The notes under the pieces are model-generated. The model was not told the origin of the DNA. It worked only from the letters and a program-made list of their open reading frames with translations, and did not search any database. The translations under genes and the position numbers were made by a program. A stretch of 64,000 nucleotides of DNA. It comes from Corynebacterium casei LMG S-19264 (lineage in GTDB: Bacteria; Actinomycetota; Actinomycetes; Mycobacteriales; Mycobacteriaceae). Location of the stretch: the NCBI RefSeq assembly GCF_000550785.1, contig NZ_CP004350.1:204835-268834 (forward strand). The letters run 5' to 3'. This document shows positions 35,159-45,680 of the stretch, in pieces; the stretch's first letter is position 1, and every line of letters begins with the position of its first letter.

Positions 35159-35276
35159 TCTCACCGTGACCACCCTGGCAGGTGTCATGGTACTAGTCCC
35201 ATCAGTGTCTTGTCTGCCCGAACCCTCGGATCAGCGGCTACCTTCACCATTTCCCTATACGAAAGCGCTGACAGCC

Positions 35277-36506
35277 ATGACCACAGACATCGATTTCTCT
35301 GCAAAACCCGTTGCTGGGGTCGACACCCACACCGACACCCACACCGTTGCCACGGTGACTGCAACCGGCCGGCATCTGGCCACCGAAACCTTTCCCACCA
35401 CCAGGGCCGGCTACACACACCTCACCGAGTTTCTTAACAAGCACGGTGTCGGCACCGTCGGAGTAGAAGGAACCAACTCTTTCGGTGCCGGATTAACCCG
35501 GCACCTGATAGACCGTGGCTACACGGTAGTTGAAGTCCTGCGCCCGAAGCGCAGCATCCGACGCCGGGACGGGAAGTCAGATCCGGTGGATGCCCTTGCC
35601 GCCGCGCGACAGGTCCTGTCAGGGGAAGGACTGAGCACGCCTAAAGATTCCACAGGCCCGGTGGAGTCGTTACGAGCGTTACAGATCACCCGGAAACAGC
35701 TGGTGTCCACCACCACGACACTCATCACGACGATAAAGTCGTTGCTGGTCACAGCTCCTGATGATATCCGCACCCGCTACGGAACTATGACTAACCACAC
35801 CCTTGTCAACGCATTGGTGTACTGCCGTCCATCGCCGGATCTTAGCGATCCGCGAAATGGTGTGCTGACCAGCCTGAAGATTCTGGCCACGACCTACCGC
35901 GCGTTGCGGGTGCAGTGTGATGAGTTGGAAGCCCGGATCTCTGCTCTGGTGTCAATGATCAATCCTCATGTCAGCAGTATCGTAGGATGTGGGGCTCTTG
36001 TTTCCGCTGATCTGTTGATCAGCATCGGAGATAATCCTGAGCGCATTCACTCGGAAGCAGCGCTGGCGAACTTGTGTGGGGTGGCTCCATTGCCGGCAAG
36101 CTCTGGGCGAACCAACCGGCACCGGCTTAATCGTGGTGGTGACCGGCGTGCGAACTCGGCGTTGTATCGGATTGCTCTTGTGAGGATGCGCTATGACCAA
36201 CGCACCAAAGCCTACGTCGCTAGGCGCACCGCAGAAGGGTTGTCGAAAAAGGAAATTATTCGCTGCCTCAAGCGAGCCATCATCAGAGAGGTCTACCGCG
36301 TGATCTGTACCAAGCGCAGTACGCCCCAACCGAGGGATCTTCGGCGAGATGAGCTGAAAGAACTGCGCATCGCGAAGCAGCTCACCCAGGTGTACGTAGC
36401 GCAACATTTAGGGTGCGCCCCGGCGAGGATCAGTGACATCGAGACTGGAAAACGTCCGTTAACGGAATTAGCGTCGGCCTACGAAAAATTCCTGAAAACC
36501 GTTTGA
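35277..36506 (+). CDS. IS110-family recombinase (DEDD/Tnp20) with C-terminal XRE-like HTH (unit A)
   Basis: A 409-residue IS110-type recombinase. N-terminal RuvC-like domain: Asp in AGVDTHTDTHTVA, Glu in VGVEGTNSFG, Asp in DGKSDPVDALAA. The C-terminal Tnp20 domain contains the candidate catalytic Ser in LPASSGRTNRHRLNRGG. The last 55 residues (LKELRIAKQLTQVYVAQHLG, then ARISDIETGKRPLTEL) form an XRE-like helix-turn-helix, also seen in some other actinobacterial IS110 proteins. ATG 35277 is chosen; the frame is open from GTG 35166 through the presumed bridge-RNA region. Confidence 0.88.
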   Translation: MTTDIDFSAKPVAGVDTHTDTHTVATVTATGRHLATETFPTTRAGYTHLTEFLNKHGVGTVGVEGTNSFGAGLTRHLIDRGYTVVEVLRPKRSIRRRDGKSDPVDALAAARQVLSGEGLSTPKDSTGPVESLRALQITRKQLVSTTTTLITTIKSLLVTAPDDIRTRYGTMTNHTLVNALVYCRPSPDLSDPRNGVLTSLKILATTYRALRVQCDELEARISALVSMINPHVSSIVGCGALVSADLLISIGDNPERIHSEAALANLCGVAPLPASSGRTNRHRLNRGGDRRANSALYRIALVRMRYDQRTKAYVARRTAEGLSKKEIIRCLKRAIIREVYRVICTKRSTPQPRDLRRDELKELRIAKQLTQVYVAQHLGCAPARISDIETGKRPLTELASAYEKFLKTV

Positions 36507-36520
36507 CACACTATAGGAGC

Positions 36521-37576
36521 ATCAACACCCCGTTGACCATCGGCTACGTGCCCATTGCGTGCTCTGCACCGATTGCTATCGCTGACGCCCTGGGCCTGTT
36601 TAAAAAGCACGGCGCGAACGTCGTGTTGAAGAAGTTCTCCGGCTGGGCTGACCTATGGACGGCCTATGCCACAGAACAGCTGGACGTGGCGCACATGCTT
36701 TCACCCATGACCGTGGCGATTGATGCCGGCGTGACCAATGCCGCGCGCCCCACGGAGCTGTCTTTTACCCAAAACACTAATGGCCAGGCCATTACTTTGG
36801 CCTCCAAGCACTATGGCTCAGTGAACTCCGCGCAGGATTTCAAGGGCATGGTGCTGGGCATCCCGTTTGAGTACTCCGTGCACGCGTTGCTGCTGCGCGA
36901 CTATTTGGCCGCGAACGGCGTGGACCCCATCGCTGATGTGGAACTGCGCCTGCTGCGACCAGCGGACATGGTGGCGCAGCTGTCCGTGGAAGGCATCGAT
37001 GGCTTTATCGGCCCGGAGCCGTTCAACGAGCGCGCCATCAAGAGCGGCTCCGGCAAGATTTGGCTGATGACAAAGCAACTGTGGGACAAGCATCCATGCT
37101 GCTCGGTGGCGATGGCCAAGGAATGGAAGGCGGAGCACTCCAGCGCCGCGCAAGGTGTAATCAGCGCGCTGGAAGAAGCCGCTGCCATATTGAGCACCCC
37201 GGCGCAGTTCGATTCCTCCGCGCAGACGCTGTCGCAGGAAAAATACCTCAACCAGCCCGCAGAGCTTCTCGATGGCCCATTTTCCGGCGTCTACCAAGAC
37301 TGGCACGGCAACACGCATACTGACTTAGAACGCATGTCCTTTGGTGATCCAACGGACCCGGCGGCAATCGTGTGGATGGCCACCCAGATTGCGCGCTGGG
37401 GCTTGGGCGGCGACACCCTGACCATGGATGATGCCACCATCATTAAGGCTGCACAGAGTGTTTTGGCGCCTGGTCTTTCAGTTTCCGGCGAGCGTTTGAG
37501 CATCAACGGTGTGGACTTTGATCCACTTGCCCCTACCCGTGGCTATGACCACATGGACTCGGTGATTTTTCGGTGA
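36521..37576 (+). pseudogene. nrtA: nrtA, 5'-truncated by IS110 (copy B)
   Basis: Residues 55-404 of the binding protein remain. The start codon, twin-arginine signal and lipobox are replaced by the end of IS110, and no ATG is available near the junction. Any product would be cytoplasmic and useless for import. The rest is identical to copy A at the protein level. Confidence 0.9.
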
Positions 37577-38355
37577 ATACTAAACCAAAACCACTACACG
37601 CCGTCATTATCGGCGTGGTGATGTTCTTCCTCACCATCGGCGTGTGGCAATATGCCGCCAACGCCGGGTGGATTAGTGATATCGCGCCAACACCAGCGAA
37701 TACCTTCCAGCGCGCGGTGGAAATTCTCTCCGACCCGTTCTATCAAGATGGCCCCGCCAGCGTGGGAATTTTCTGGCACCTGATGGCCAGTTTGAAGCGC
37801 GTGCTATTGGGCTTCTTGCTTGCTGCGATTATAGCTTTGCCAGTGGGCTTTATTCTGGGGCGCAGTACCACGCTGCGCTGGGCTGTCGATCCGGTAGTGC
37901 AGGTTCTGCGCCCAGTCTCGCCACTGGCGTGGCTGCCACTCGGTCTCGCGCTTCTCAAAGACGCTGAAAACACCGCCGTCTTCGTCATCTTGCTCTCGGC
38001 GCTGTGGCCGATTCTAATTAACACCATCGATGCCGTGCGCAGCGTTAATCCGACGTATATCAACCTCGCGGATACCATCGGCACCGACTGGTGGTCACGC
38101 ATTGTTTATATCTGGCTGCCGGCTTCCTTGCCGGGCATTATCACCGGTCTGCGCCTGTCATTGTCCACCGCGTGGCTAGTTATTGTCGCGGCGGAGATGC
38201 TCATCGGCGGCCGCGGCGTGGGCTTTTTCGTGTGGAACGCCTGGAACCGCCTGGATATTGACGCCATTGTTGTCGCGATTTTCATCATCGGTATCGCGGG
38301 CCTGATTCTTGACCACCTCGTCGGCGCATTGCAGAAAGTAGTTCGCTATGACTAA
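37573..38355 (+). CDS. nrtB: ABC transporter permease, NrtB type (copy B)
   Basis: Protein identical to the permease at 21785. Its normal promoter and the coupled upstream start are missing, so expression would depend on transcription from IS110 or beyond. Confidence 0.88.
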   Translation: MNTKPKPLHAVIIGVVMFFLTIGVWQYAANAGWISDIAPTPANTFQRAVEILSDPFYQDGPASVGIFWHLMASLKRVLLGFLLAAIIALPVGFILGRSTTLRWAVDPVVQVLRPVSPLAWLPLGLALLKDAENTAVFVILLSALWPILINTIDAVRSVNPTYINLADTIGTDWWSRIVYIWLPASLPGIITGLRLSLSTAWLVIVAAEMLIGGRGVGFFVWNAWNRLDIDAIVVAIFIIGIAGLILDHLVGALQKVVRYD

Positions 38356-39136
38356 ATCCCTAAAAACCACCGCGACTGATGCCTCAGTTGAACTGGACTC
38401 CATCACCAAGTCCTATGGCCCGACCACAATTATTGGTGATACCAGCATCAACATCAACGACGGCGAGTTCGTCGCCCTGCTTGGCCCATCAGGCTGCGGC
38501 AAGTCCACCATTTTGAAGATGATTGCAGGTCTCGCGGAGCCATCCACCGGCACCGTTAGCACCGGTCACAAGAAGGTGCAGGGGCCTGGCCCGGACCGCG
38601 GCATGGTGTTCCAGGACCATGCGCTTTTGCCATGGATGACCGCGCGCGGCAACATCGACTTCGGGCTGCGCTCCGCACGACCAGGCTTGAGCAAAACCGA
38701 GCGCGCTGAGATTACCAAGAACCACTTGGAGCAAGTAGGGCTTTCCGATGCCGCTGAGCGCCGCCCCGCCCGCCTTTCCGGCGGCATGCAGCAGCGCGTC
38801 GGCATCGCACGCGCCTTCGCCATCGACCCGCCGATCATGCTTCTCGATGAACCCTTCGGCGCCCTCGACGCCCTGACTCGCCGCGAACTACAAATCCAGC
38901 TACTCAACATCTGGGAAGCATCACGCCGCACCGTCGTCATGGTCACCCACGACGTTGACGAAGCAATCCTGCTCTCCGACCGCGTCCTCGTTATGTCCAA
39001 GAGCCCCGAGGCCACCATCATCGCCGACATCAACGTCGACCTCCCGCGCCCACGCCACGAAGTCAGCGAAGACCCTTCAGTCGAAGCCAAGACCGCCGAA
39101 CTGCGCAAGGAAATGCTGAATCTGCTGGAGCACTAA
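38348..39136 (+). CDS. nrtD: ABC transporter ATPase, NrtD type (copy B)
   Basis: Protein identical to the ATPase at 22560, with all ATP-binding motifs intact. The module follows directly, as in unit A. Confidence 0.9.
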   Translation: MTKSLKTTATDASVELDSITKSYGPTTIIGDTSININDGEFVALLGPSGCGKSTILKMIAGLAEPSTGTVSTGHKKVQGPGPDRGMVFQDHALLPWMTARGNIDFGLRSARPGLSKTERAEITKNHLEQVGLSDAAERRPARLSGGMQQRVGIARAFAIDPPIMLLDEPFGALDALTRRELQIQLLNIWEASRRTVVMVTHDVDEAILLSDRVLVMSKSPEATIIADINVDLPRPRHEVSEDPSVEAKTAELRKEMLNLLEH

Positions 39137-39236
39137 GCAAAGGAACAGCGCATAATCAGTGCAGAATTGTGCAATTTTGTATCTCCAAATATGATTTATC
39201 TGAATAACTAGCATCCCTTCGGGTGAAGTATTGCGC

Positions 39237-39250
39237 GGGGAGAACTCCCC
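39237..39250. promoter_or_regulatory. GGGGA-N4-TCCCC palindrome, module site 1 (copy B)
   Basis: Same 14 bases as at 23449, 85 bases before the copy-B gene 1 start. Confidence 0.6.
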
Positions 39251-39335
39251 ATATCGTCAAAATAATAGTGCCAACCTGTGGATCTTGTGTGATGATTCTT
39301 TGTAAAAGCTGGCATACAAACTAAAGGACAGTGTG

Positions 39336-40235
39336 ATGAACGAGAAGAATCCTTGGGGTAACGGTTCAAATAATTCTGCGGGAAACTCAGGGGCTTCTCC
39401 AGACGGGCACAATCCTTGGGGCACTCCATCGCAGGATGAAAATCCCTGGGCAGTGCATCCCGAGACTTCAGCATTTCCTCCAGCCAATGAATATTCTCAT
39501 TCAGCACAAAATGCTCCATGGGACGAAAGTGCGGATTTTGCTTCAGCTTCATATGGGCAAGGGGGATACTACGGATCCCAGGAACAGCCCGGGTATGAGC
39601 AGGCAGCGGCCACTCCTCAAGCGCCTGCAAAAAGAAAAGGCAGGTGGGTACTTCCTGTTGTCATCATTTTCGCATTGATCGCACTGGTAGCTGGCGCTGT
39701 CGTTGTTGCTATCCAGACTGGATGGCTGAACCTCAGTACTCAGGGAGACGCAGAACCTCACATCGAAACTGAAGTTGTTGTTGTCCCTGCAGAGGGAGAC
39801 TCCGAAGAGTCCGGTGACGACGGCGCTGCAGATGAGGAAAGTGAAGATAACGACAGCACTGATGAGGAATCGGATGGCGATGGTAATCGAGACGATGAGG
39901 CAGAGGAAGAAGACAACTCACGCCCATCCGCGATATCTCTTCCTCGCAGCGCATCAGAGATAGATACCTCCGACTCGCGTGGTTCCGCGCGGTCGGTAAC
40001 CTCCGATGATCGTGAATTTAGCGATGTTTATACCGGAACGAGCGTTACTAGTGATGCATTTGCTCGAGCGGTGCACTCGGCTTTCTTGGACTTTTATGAA
40101 TCCACGGGCGAAACCTCAGGAGCTATTACTGCGTATAGTCCAGTAACCCAATTGAACTACACGATGGACTGTAGGGATAACGGTAGCTATGTCACCTGTA
40201 GCGGCGGAAATAACGCGGTCGTTTATATCTCATGA
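39336..40235 (+). CDS. NPW-repeat membrane protein, module gene 1 (copy B)
   Basis: Identical in protein sequence to the gene at 23548: NPW-repeat cytoplasmic tail, one membrane helix, acidic stalk and a two-Cys outer domain. The second dose of the whole module is intact apart from the kinase TGA. Confidence 0.75.
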   Translation: MNEKNPWGNGSNNSAGNSGASPDGHNPWGTPSQDENPWAVHPETSAFPPANEYSHSAQNAPWDESADFASASYGQGGYYGSQEQPGYEQAAATPQAPAKRKGRWVLPVVIIFALIALVAGAVVVAIQTGWLNLSTQGDAEPHIETEVVVVPAEGDSEESGDDGAADEESEDNDSTDEESDGDGNRDDEAEEEDNSRPSAISLPRSASEIDTSDSRGSARSVTSDDREFSDVYTGTSVTSDAFARAVHSAFLDFYESTGETSGAITAYSPVTQLNYTMDCRDNGSYVTCSGGNNAVVYIS

Positions 40236-41200
40236 TGAGCACGTTTCGGTCGAAAAGTTCGGCTGCATTAGTGGCAAGTTGCCTAGGAGTTTCCCTATTT
40301 CTCACGGGATGCACAATCGGTGTTTCATCGAGCTTTGATGACGAAGAAACCACACCAAGTACCTTGACAGTAACAATTTCCAGCAGTGCCGCAGCTGATA
40401 TACCGCATTCGACCGAAGCGATTGAATCAACCGTTGAACCTGAGCCGATTCAAACGTCTGAAAGCGCTACAACACAACCGAATGTCGATGACATATCCGG
40501 TCAACTGCAATTAGCTGTTGATAATGCGATTTCGGCATACGGTGGTTCAGCGGAAATTGCATTTTCTGATGGTTATACCTCAGTCACCGCGGGTGATATG
40601 ACTCCGTACGCTTCCTGGTCAACAATCAAGGTGCCTATTGCTATTGCGGCTTTAAGAAACGACCCTTCCCAACTTGCAAATGTTACGGCGGCTATTCAGT
40701 GGTCGGATAATGCTGCTGCTGAAACACTATGGGGATCTCTAGGGGCACCTGAAGAAGCAGGGCTAGTTACTGAGGAAGTGCTAGCGGAAGGCGGAGTGCA
40801 GGTACCTGTAAGCACAGTGGTGACACGGGAAGGATTCAGCTCTTTCGGTCAGACGATGTGGGCAGCGAGTGATCAGGCACGTTTCGCAGCAAACTTGGCG
40901 TGCATTCCTGGAAGTGAGCCAATTTTACAGAATATGGCGCAGATTGAACCCAGCCAATCCTGGGGAATTGGTGGCCTTCCACAAGCACAATTTAAAGGTG
41001 GATGGGGACCTGAACCCAACGGCTCATACAGCGCCAGACAATTTGGGTTGACCACTGATCCGGCAACAGGGCAGTCCCGGGCCTTGGCGATCATCGTCAG
41101 ATCAGGGTCTGGGAATTTCAATGATGCCCAAATGATGGCAAACGCGCTAATCTCAGAAGTGCAGAGTGTGATACCACAGTCGCCTCCTACCTCTTGCTAA
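40232..41200 (+). CDS. Beta-lactamase-like lipoprotein, module gene 2 (copy B)
   Basis: Identical to the protein at 24444 (lipobox Cys27, STIK, SDN, KGG). Overlaps gene 1 by four bases. Confidence 0.75.
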   Translation: MMSTFRSKSSAALVASCLGVSLFLTGCTIGVSSSFDDEETTPSTLTVTISSSAAADIPHSTEAIESTVEPEPIQTSESATTQPNVDDISGQLQLAVDNAISAYGGSAEIAFSDGYTSVTAGDMTPYASWSTIKVPIAIAALRNDPSQLANVTAAIQWSDNAAAETLWGSLGAPEEAGLVTEEVLAEGGVQVPVSTVVTREGFSSFGQTMWAASDQARFAANLACIPGSEPILQNMAQIEPSQSWGIGGLPQAQFKGGWGPEPNGSYSARQFGLTTDPATGQSRALAIIVRSGSGNFNDAQMMANALISEVQSVIPQSPPTSC

Positions 41201-41294
41201 AATCTGAATTCCCCTACCGGGTAAAACCGCAGGAGTCAGAATCGATTGCGGTGCTACTCGAATTATGAGCCCCCTACTCTCAATGAGGTTTTCT

Positions 41295-41954
41295 ATGACT
41301 CCTGCATCTCAACCACCTCCATTGCGGATTGATGACCTGCTTGGCAACCGCATCATTCTTGAAGCCGGCCAGGAAGCGATTGTTGGCCGTTCGGGTACCT
41401 TCCCGGTCGGAACGGATGATGCTTTTCTGCACCGAAGTCTCTTTCAGCTTTGGTATGGCGGCTTAGGGTGGATGATCGCAAACCGAGGAAGGCACATTCC
41501 GCTGGACATTGAGCCTCGCGGTTCTCGTTCACTAACACGCATCCATTTGGGGCCGGGGGCTGTGACGGTGATGCCGGCTGGGCCAAGCGCAATTACGTTT
41601 ACAACCCCGGAACGTCATTATGAGATTCACATTGACATCCCATCTACAGGGATTTCCCGACCCTCACAGCTGAACACTTTTGATGGCGACATTACTCATG
41701 CTCGCCACATTCCAAATGAAGATCAGCGGATTATGTTAGACGCCTTAGCTGCTCCGTTGATTAAGAACCCGGGGGCGAATGATGGAGATCTACCTACTGT
41801 CAAGGAGCTGGCTGAGCAGTTGGGGTGGACGGAAAAGAAAACCAATCAGAAGATTGAACGCCTCTGCCAGCGCTTGGCGCAAGACGGTGAAAATGTATAT
41901 AAACCCTATAAAAATTTCTTAGCGCACTACGCAGCTAGTCAAGCTCGACGCTGA
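41295..41954 (+). CDS. FHA-HTH protein, module gene 3 (copy B)
   Basis: Identical to the protein at 25507. Confidence 0.68.
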   Translation: MTPASQPPPLRIDDLLGNRIILEAGQEAIVGRSGTFPVGTDDAFLHRSLFQLWYGGLGWMIANRGRHIPLDIEPRGSRSLTRIHLGPGAVTVMPAGPSAITFTTPERHYEIHIDIPSTGISRPSQLNTFDGDITHARHIPNEDQRIMLDALAAPLIKNPGANDGDLPTVKELAEQLGWTEKKTNQKIERLCQRLAQDGENVYKPYKNFLAHYAASQARR

Positions 41955-42003
41955 ATTTTATAGCGTCTTAACTGTGTTTTCACCCTACAGAGGGGGTAAG
42001 TGT

Positions 42004-42017
42004 GGGGATCGTTCCCC
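42004..42017. promoter_or_regulatory. GGGGA-N4-TCCCC palindrome, module site 2 (copy B)
   Basis: Same bases as at 26216. Confidence 0.6.
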
Positions 42018-42100
42018 ATTTGCTCTCCGCTGGCTATGCAGTTTCATTTTGCAAGTGTCAGAATAATTTGAACAACCCTGGTCCCCCGAAAGGAATTCCC

Positions 42101-43108
42101 TTGTCAAACTACAACCTTTATGAATCGCTCAACCTTGATAGCAGCGCGTCATCCAATGAAATCGTCTCCGTATTGGACACCAGGATTCAGGAAGGAAATT
42201 TAGACAATCTCGGTGGCATTGAAGAAGTCAAGCTCGCAAAGCAGATTCTGGGGGACTTTGAGAAACGAGCAAAGTATGACGCTCGCTTGGCTGATCCGAC
42301 GGCTCCCGAAATCACGGTTGACACGATTCGTGACCTAGCTGCTCTGGGCGCAGGAGCAAGCAATGCTGCAAACGCTAATGCGCAGCACCAGGATGCTCAA
42401 CGTGCCCGTGGATTCAATTCGCAAATTTCCCCAGAAAGGGTTGCCGCAGTAAAAGATACCTTTAACTCAGCGGCAGCAGGTGCAAGTGAGCGAGCACGCG
42501 ATGTCCAGGCTGAGTATAAAAAGTCTTCTCGTACCGCAATCATTATCACTGCCGTCGCTGCATTTGTCGTAGGTGGACTCATCGTAGGTCTCGTCAGCTC
42601 GATGTTCGGCGGAAGTTCAGTTGCTTCCGGTGGTGGTGATTACAAAGGCGCTGAAAAGTTCGCAAACTCCTTCCTCGAACTGCGTCAACCAGAGGAAACA
42701 CGCGAGTGGATCATCGAAAACGCCGATGCGGCCGACAGGAGCTCGATGTTGTCACGACTCGGAATAGGCGAAGGTTCTTCATATGCCGGAATGGATGGTT
42801 ACTTCGGACATAATGAAATGACTGCAGGCAAGCCTATTGCTTTGACTGAGTTCATCCGTTCTGCACATGACAGCGTAGATTCCTATGCCGAGGAGTATGG
42901 CGATTCAGATTCCAGTGGCGACAACAGCCCTGAAATCCTGTCTGAGGTGTCGCTGGGTTATTTGTTTGGCGACGAGAGTACGGAACTCGACCCTGAGAAT
43001 GAGTATTTTATCGTGCCAATCATCGGTGACTCTGACTACCATGAAGGCACCTTGTCCGTCGTGAAGAATGGGAACGACTGGGTGCTTGAAGCCTTCAGTC
43101 TTGGATAG
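42101..43108 (+). CDS. J-like membrane protein, module gene 4 (copy B)
   Basis: Identical to the protein at 26313, with the same TTG start and AAAGGAA ribosome-binding site. Confidence 0.68.
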   Translation: MSNYNLYESLNLDSSASSNEIVSVLDTRIQEGNLDNLGGIEEVKLAKQILGDFEKRAKYDARLADPTAPEITVDTIRDLAALGAGASNAANANAQHQDAQRARGFNSQISPERVAAVKDTFNSAAAGASERARDVQAEYKKSSRTAIIITAVAAFVVGGLIVGLVSSMFGGSSVASGGGDYKGAEKFANSFLELRQPEETREWIIENADAADRSSMLSRLGIGEGSSYAGMDGYFGHNEMTAGKPIALTEFIRSAHDSVDSYAEEYGDSDSSGDNSPEILSEVSLGYLFGDESTELDPENEYFIVPIIGDSDYHEGTLSVVKNGNDWVLEAFSLG

Positions 43109-43119
43109 CTGCCTTTCTG

Positions 43120-44478
43120 ATGGTTAGCAATACCCATAGTTTTATCTCAACCCTTAGCGAGCGCCACGGTTTCACGGAGATTTCTGAAATCGGGCGTGGG
43201 GGTATGGGTGTGGTTTATCGTGCATTCGACGAGAAGCTGCAGCGCTATGTAGCGGTTAAGCAGCTTTCGACAGAACTTCTCGATGAAGAAACTGGTCTCG
43301 CCCGTTTCCGTGCGGAAATGGTGACGTTAGGCCGGATTAGTCATTCAGCCGTAGTAAAAATTCATTTTGCTGAGGTTACGGAGAATGGGGATGCCTACTT
43401 CGTCATGGATTATGTCCAAGGCGAAAACCTATCCACCTTGATAAGACGACATCGGGAATGGGGAAACAGATTCACGGTCGCTGAAACTGTTGAACTATTG
43501 CGTCCAATTGCAGCCGCATTAGATTTTCTTCACATGCGGATGGATCCGCCTATCATCCACCGCGACATTAAACCGGCAAATATTCTCGTTCCAGATTCAA
43601 CCGCAAGTGAGTCTAGGTCCCTGCTGACCGATTTCGGGATTAGCTTGGCTGCCGAAGATACACGGCTAACTAGTTTGTCGATGATGATCGGCACCGAGCG
43701 GTACTTTGCACCTGAACTCGTTCCTGGCGGAGAGAACGGCCCGAAAGATCTCGCGCATAGTCAACCAACTGTGGGCAGTGACAATTATGCTCTGTCACTC
43801 ATTGCTTTTGAGATGCTTACGCTGCAGTCTCTTAAAGACACAATGAGTCCAAACCAGTGGGCTGAATCCGATCGGCCATTTCCTAAAATTGCAGCGCTCG
43901 GGCTGAATCAGAAAGACATGGGCGACGTCGATCGGATCGAACAGGTTCTTCGCAAGTCGCTGCATCCAGCACCGGCATATCGCTTTATGACTGCGACGGC
44001 GTTTATTCAAGCCCTGGCACAAACAGGTAACCGCGCATCGTGGCAGCGTCCACCACGTCCGCCGCAAAACGCGATAGCGAACCAGAATACGCGGATACCT
44101 GATGTGCCTACTCCATCGCAGGAGTCTTCTTCAGGGTTTGAATTCAACAAGCCAACGATGATTACGTTGAGCGCCTTGGCTGTCGGATTATTGGTAATTC
44201 TGGGCGCAATTGGCACCTTTGCCTTTCTGAATCCTGCGTGGCAAGAACCAGAATCTGCCATCGCAGATGCGTTTCCCAAGATCATTTCCGACAAGCCCGA
44301 TTCCCCTGGATGGGCGGGGTTAGAGTGCTCAGCCGGCGTAGCCGGAGAGAATGAACAAGCTCGCATCGTTTGTTCTGATAGCGATCTGAGTATCACTTTC
44401 GCGGACTTTGGTTCTCAAGAAGATCGCGACAATTCCCTCGATGGTGCCGAAAGAAAACATTGGGAAGTCGGTACTTGA
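43120..44478 (+). pseudogene. Membrane Ser/Thr kinase with in-frame TGA, module gene 5 (copy B)
   Basis: Identical to the kinase at 27332, including the TGA (44476-44478) and the 48-codon open stretch after it to 44625. The lesion therefore predates the duplication. Confidence 0.8.
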
Positions 44479-44660
44479 GAGGTTGCCACACTGAACTTGG
44501 GAACGGACGCAGAAAATAGTGAAGACCGGATTGCAGTAGCCCCTATGAATGACAAAGAAGAGTTCGGAATCTACCTAGAAGGCTCTCAGGCCAAGGATCG
44601 TTTTCAAACACTTCCGTTGTGCTGACGCTTTCAAAACTTAACTAGAGACAAAGAGGACAA

Positions 44661-45563
44661 ATGAGTAATCCGTGGAATGGTCCAGAGAAACCTGAAGAGA
44701 ATAACCCATGGGCACCCAAGGAAAATAATCCGTGGGAACAACCCGATGATTCAGCGCCACCGACAGCAGGGTGGGGACATGCTGGCTACGGCTCCCAACA
44801 GCAGTTCCATGAAGATACGGATAGTCTTGGGGATGCAGGTTCGGTCCAAGCTCCATCACCCGTGAAGAAAAAGAACCGATTGGGCGGATTCTTGATCGGG
44901 CTCATCATGGTGCTCGCCTTGGCTATTATTGCGGCCGTTGCCTGGTTATATCTCAGCGGTCGTATCGGGGCGGGCGAACAAGATAGTTCTGAAGGAAACG
45001 AAGAAGCGGTAGTTCAGACCGCAGAACTTTCAAACGAAGAATCCGCTAGTGCGGCTCCCGGCAGTTCGGAGAGCGCCCCAGCCTCAGCTTCCTCAGATCC
45101 ATCAGAGGAAGCATCGGAAGAACAGCCTGAGGACGTATCGAGTGAAGAGCATAATGATGAGGAATCGGGCGAAACAGCTAGGTCTGTAGGACGACCTGCC
45201 ACAGAACCTGCTGCGCCGGAGCTGCCAGAAGCAGCCCGCGGCGCCGGGTTAACACTGTCCGGATGGTCGGATAATGCTGCGACCCGCTGTGACAGTTCTC
45301 AGAACCTCGTATACGCCGGCCGTGACAGCGATGCTTGGATTACGGTGTGCGAATCCAATGGGCAGATGACTTATAGGTCAGATATTTTCGGTGGAACCTT
45401 GACGGCTACTGTAGACCAAAGTCGCTCCAACCCAGCTCGCGGTGAGTTCTACGTCGATGCTTCACCGTCTATCATTCAAGTGGTTGGTGGTGGCGTGGAA
45501 GTATTCCAAGGCGGTACTCTGATAGCCGAGAAGAACTTCCCTTCAGCCTGGGTTATCGACTAG
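44661..45563 (+). CDS. NPW-repeat membrane protein, module gene 6 (copy B)
   Basis: Identical to the protein at 28873. Confidence 0.75.
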   Translation: MSNPWNGPEKPEENNPWAPKENNPWEQPDDSAPPTAGWGHAGYGSQQQFHEDTDSLGDAGSVQAPSPVKKKNRLGGFLIGLIMVLALAIIAAVAWLYLSGRIGAGEQDSSEGNEEAVVQTAELSNEESASAAPGSSESAPASASSDPSEEASEEQPEDVSSEEHNDEESGETARSVGRPATEPAAPELPEAARGAGLTLSGWSDNAATRCDSSQNLVYAGRDSDAWITVCESNGQMTYRSDIFGGTLTATVDQSRSNPARGEFYVDASPSIIQVVGGGVEVFQGGTLIAEKNFPSAWVID

Positions 45564-45623
45564 CGGATTCCTTCCGCGTACTTAGCCTATTAGCTTCAGA
45601 ATGTCGCGTTAAAAAGGGCTTCT

Positions 45624-45637
45624 GGGGAGCACTCCCC
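45624..45637. promoter_or_regulatory. GGGGA-N4-TCCCC palindrome, module site 3 (copy B)
   Basis: Same bases as at 29836, upstream of the leaderless promoter TACAGT at 45668-45673. Confidence 0.62.
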
Positions 45638-45680
45638 ACATTGTAGAAACGCTCTATCCAGGTGTTTTACAGTAATAAGC

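Larger units (their letters stand above)
33697..36520 (+). mobile_element. IS110-family element, left end split by IS256 (unit A)
   Basis: IS110 elements lack clear inverted repeats. I placed the ends by the 9-bp direct repeat TATAGGAGC found just outside or at both ends (33688-33696 and 36512-36520) and by the abrupt switch to nrtA at 36523. Without the IS256 insert the element would be about 1.37 kb. The left non-coding end, where IS110 elements encode their bridge RNA, is separated from its tip by IS256 here. Confidence 0.65.
20735..36522 (+). repeat. Tandem repeat unit A (15,788 bp; contains extra IS256)
   Basis: The unit runs from codon 55 of nrtA through nrtB, nrtD, the seven-gene module and the insertion sequences to the end of IS110. 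It equals unit B apart from three bases in nrtA and the 1,448-bp IS256 element plus its 8-bp target duplication (15,788 - 1,456 = 14,332 bp, exactly the length of B). Confidence 0.93.
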
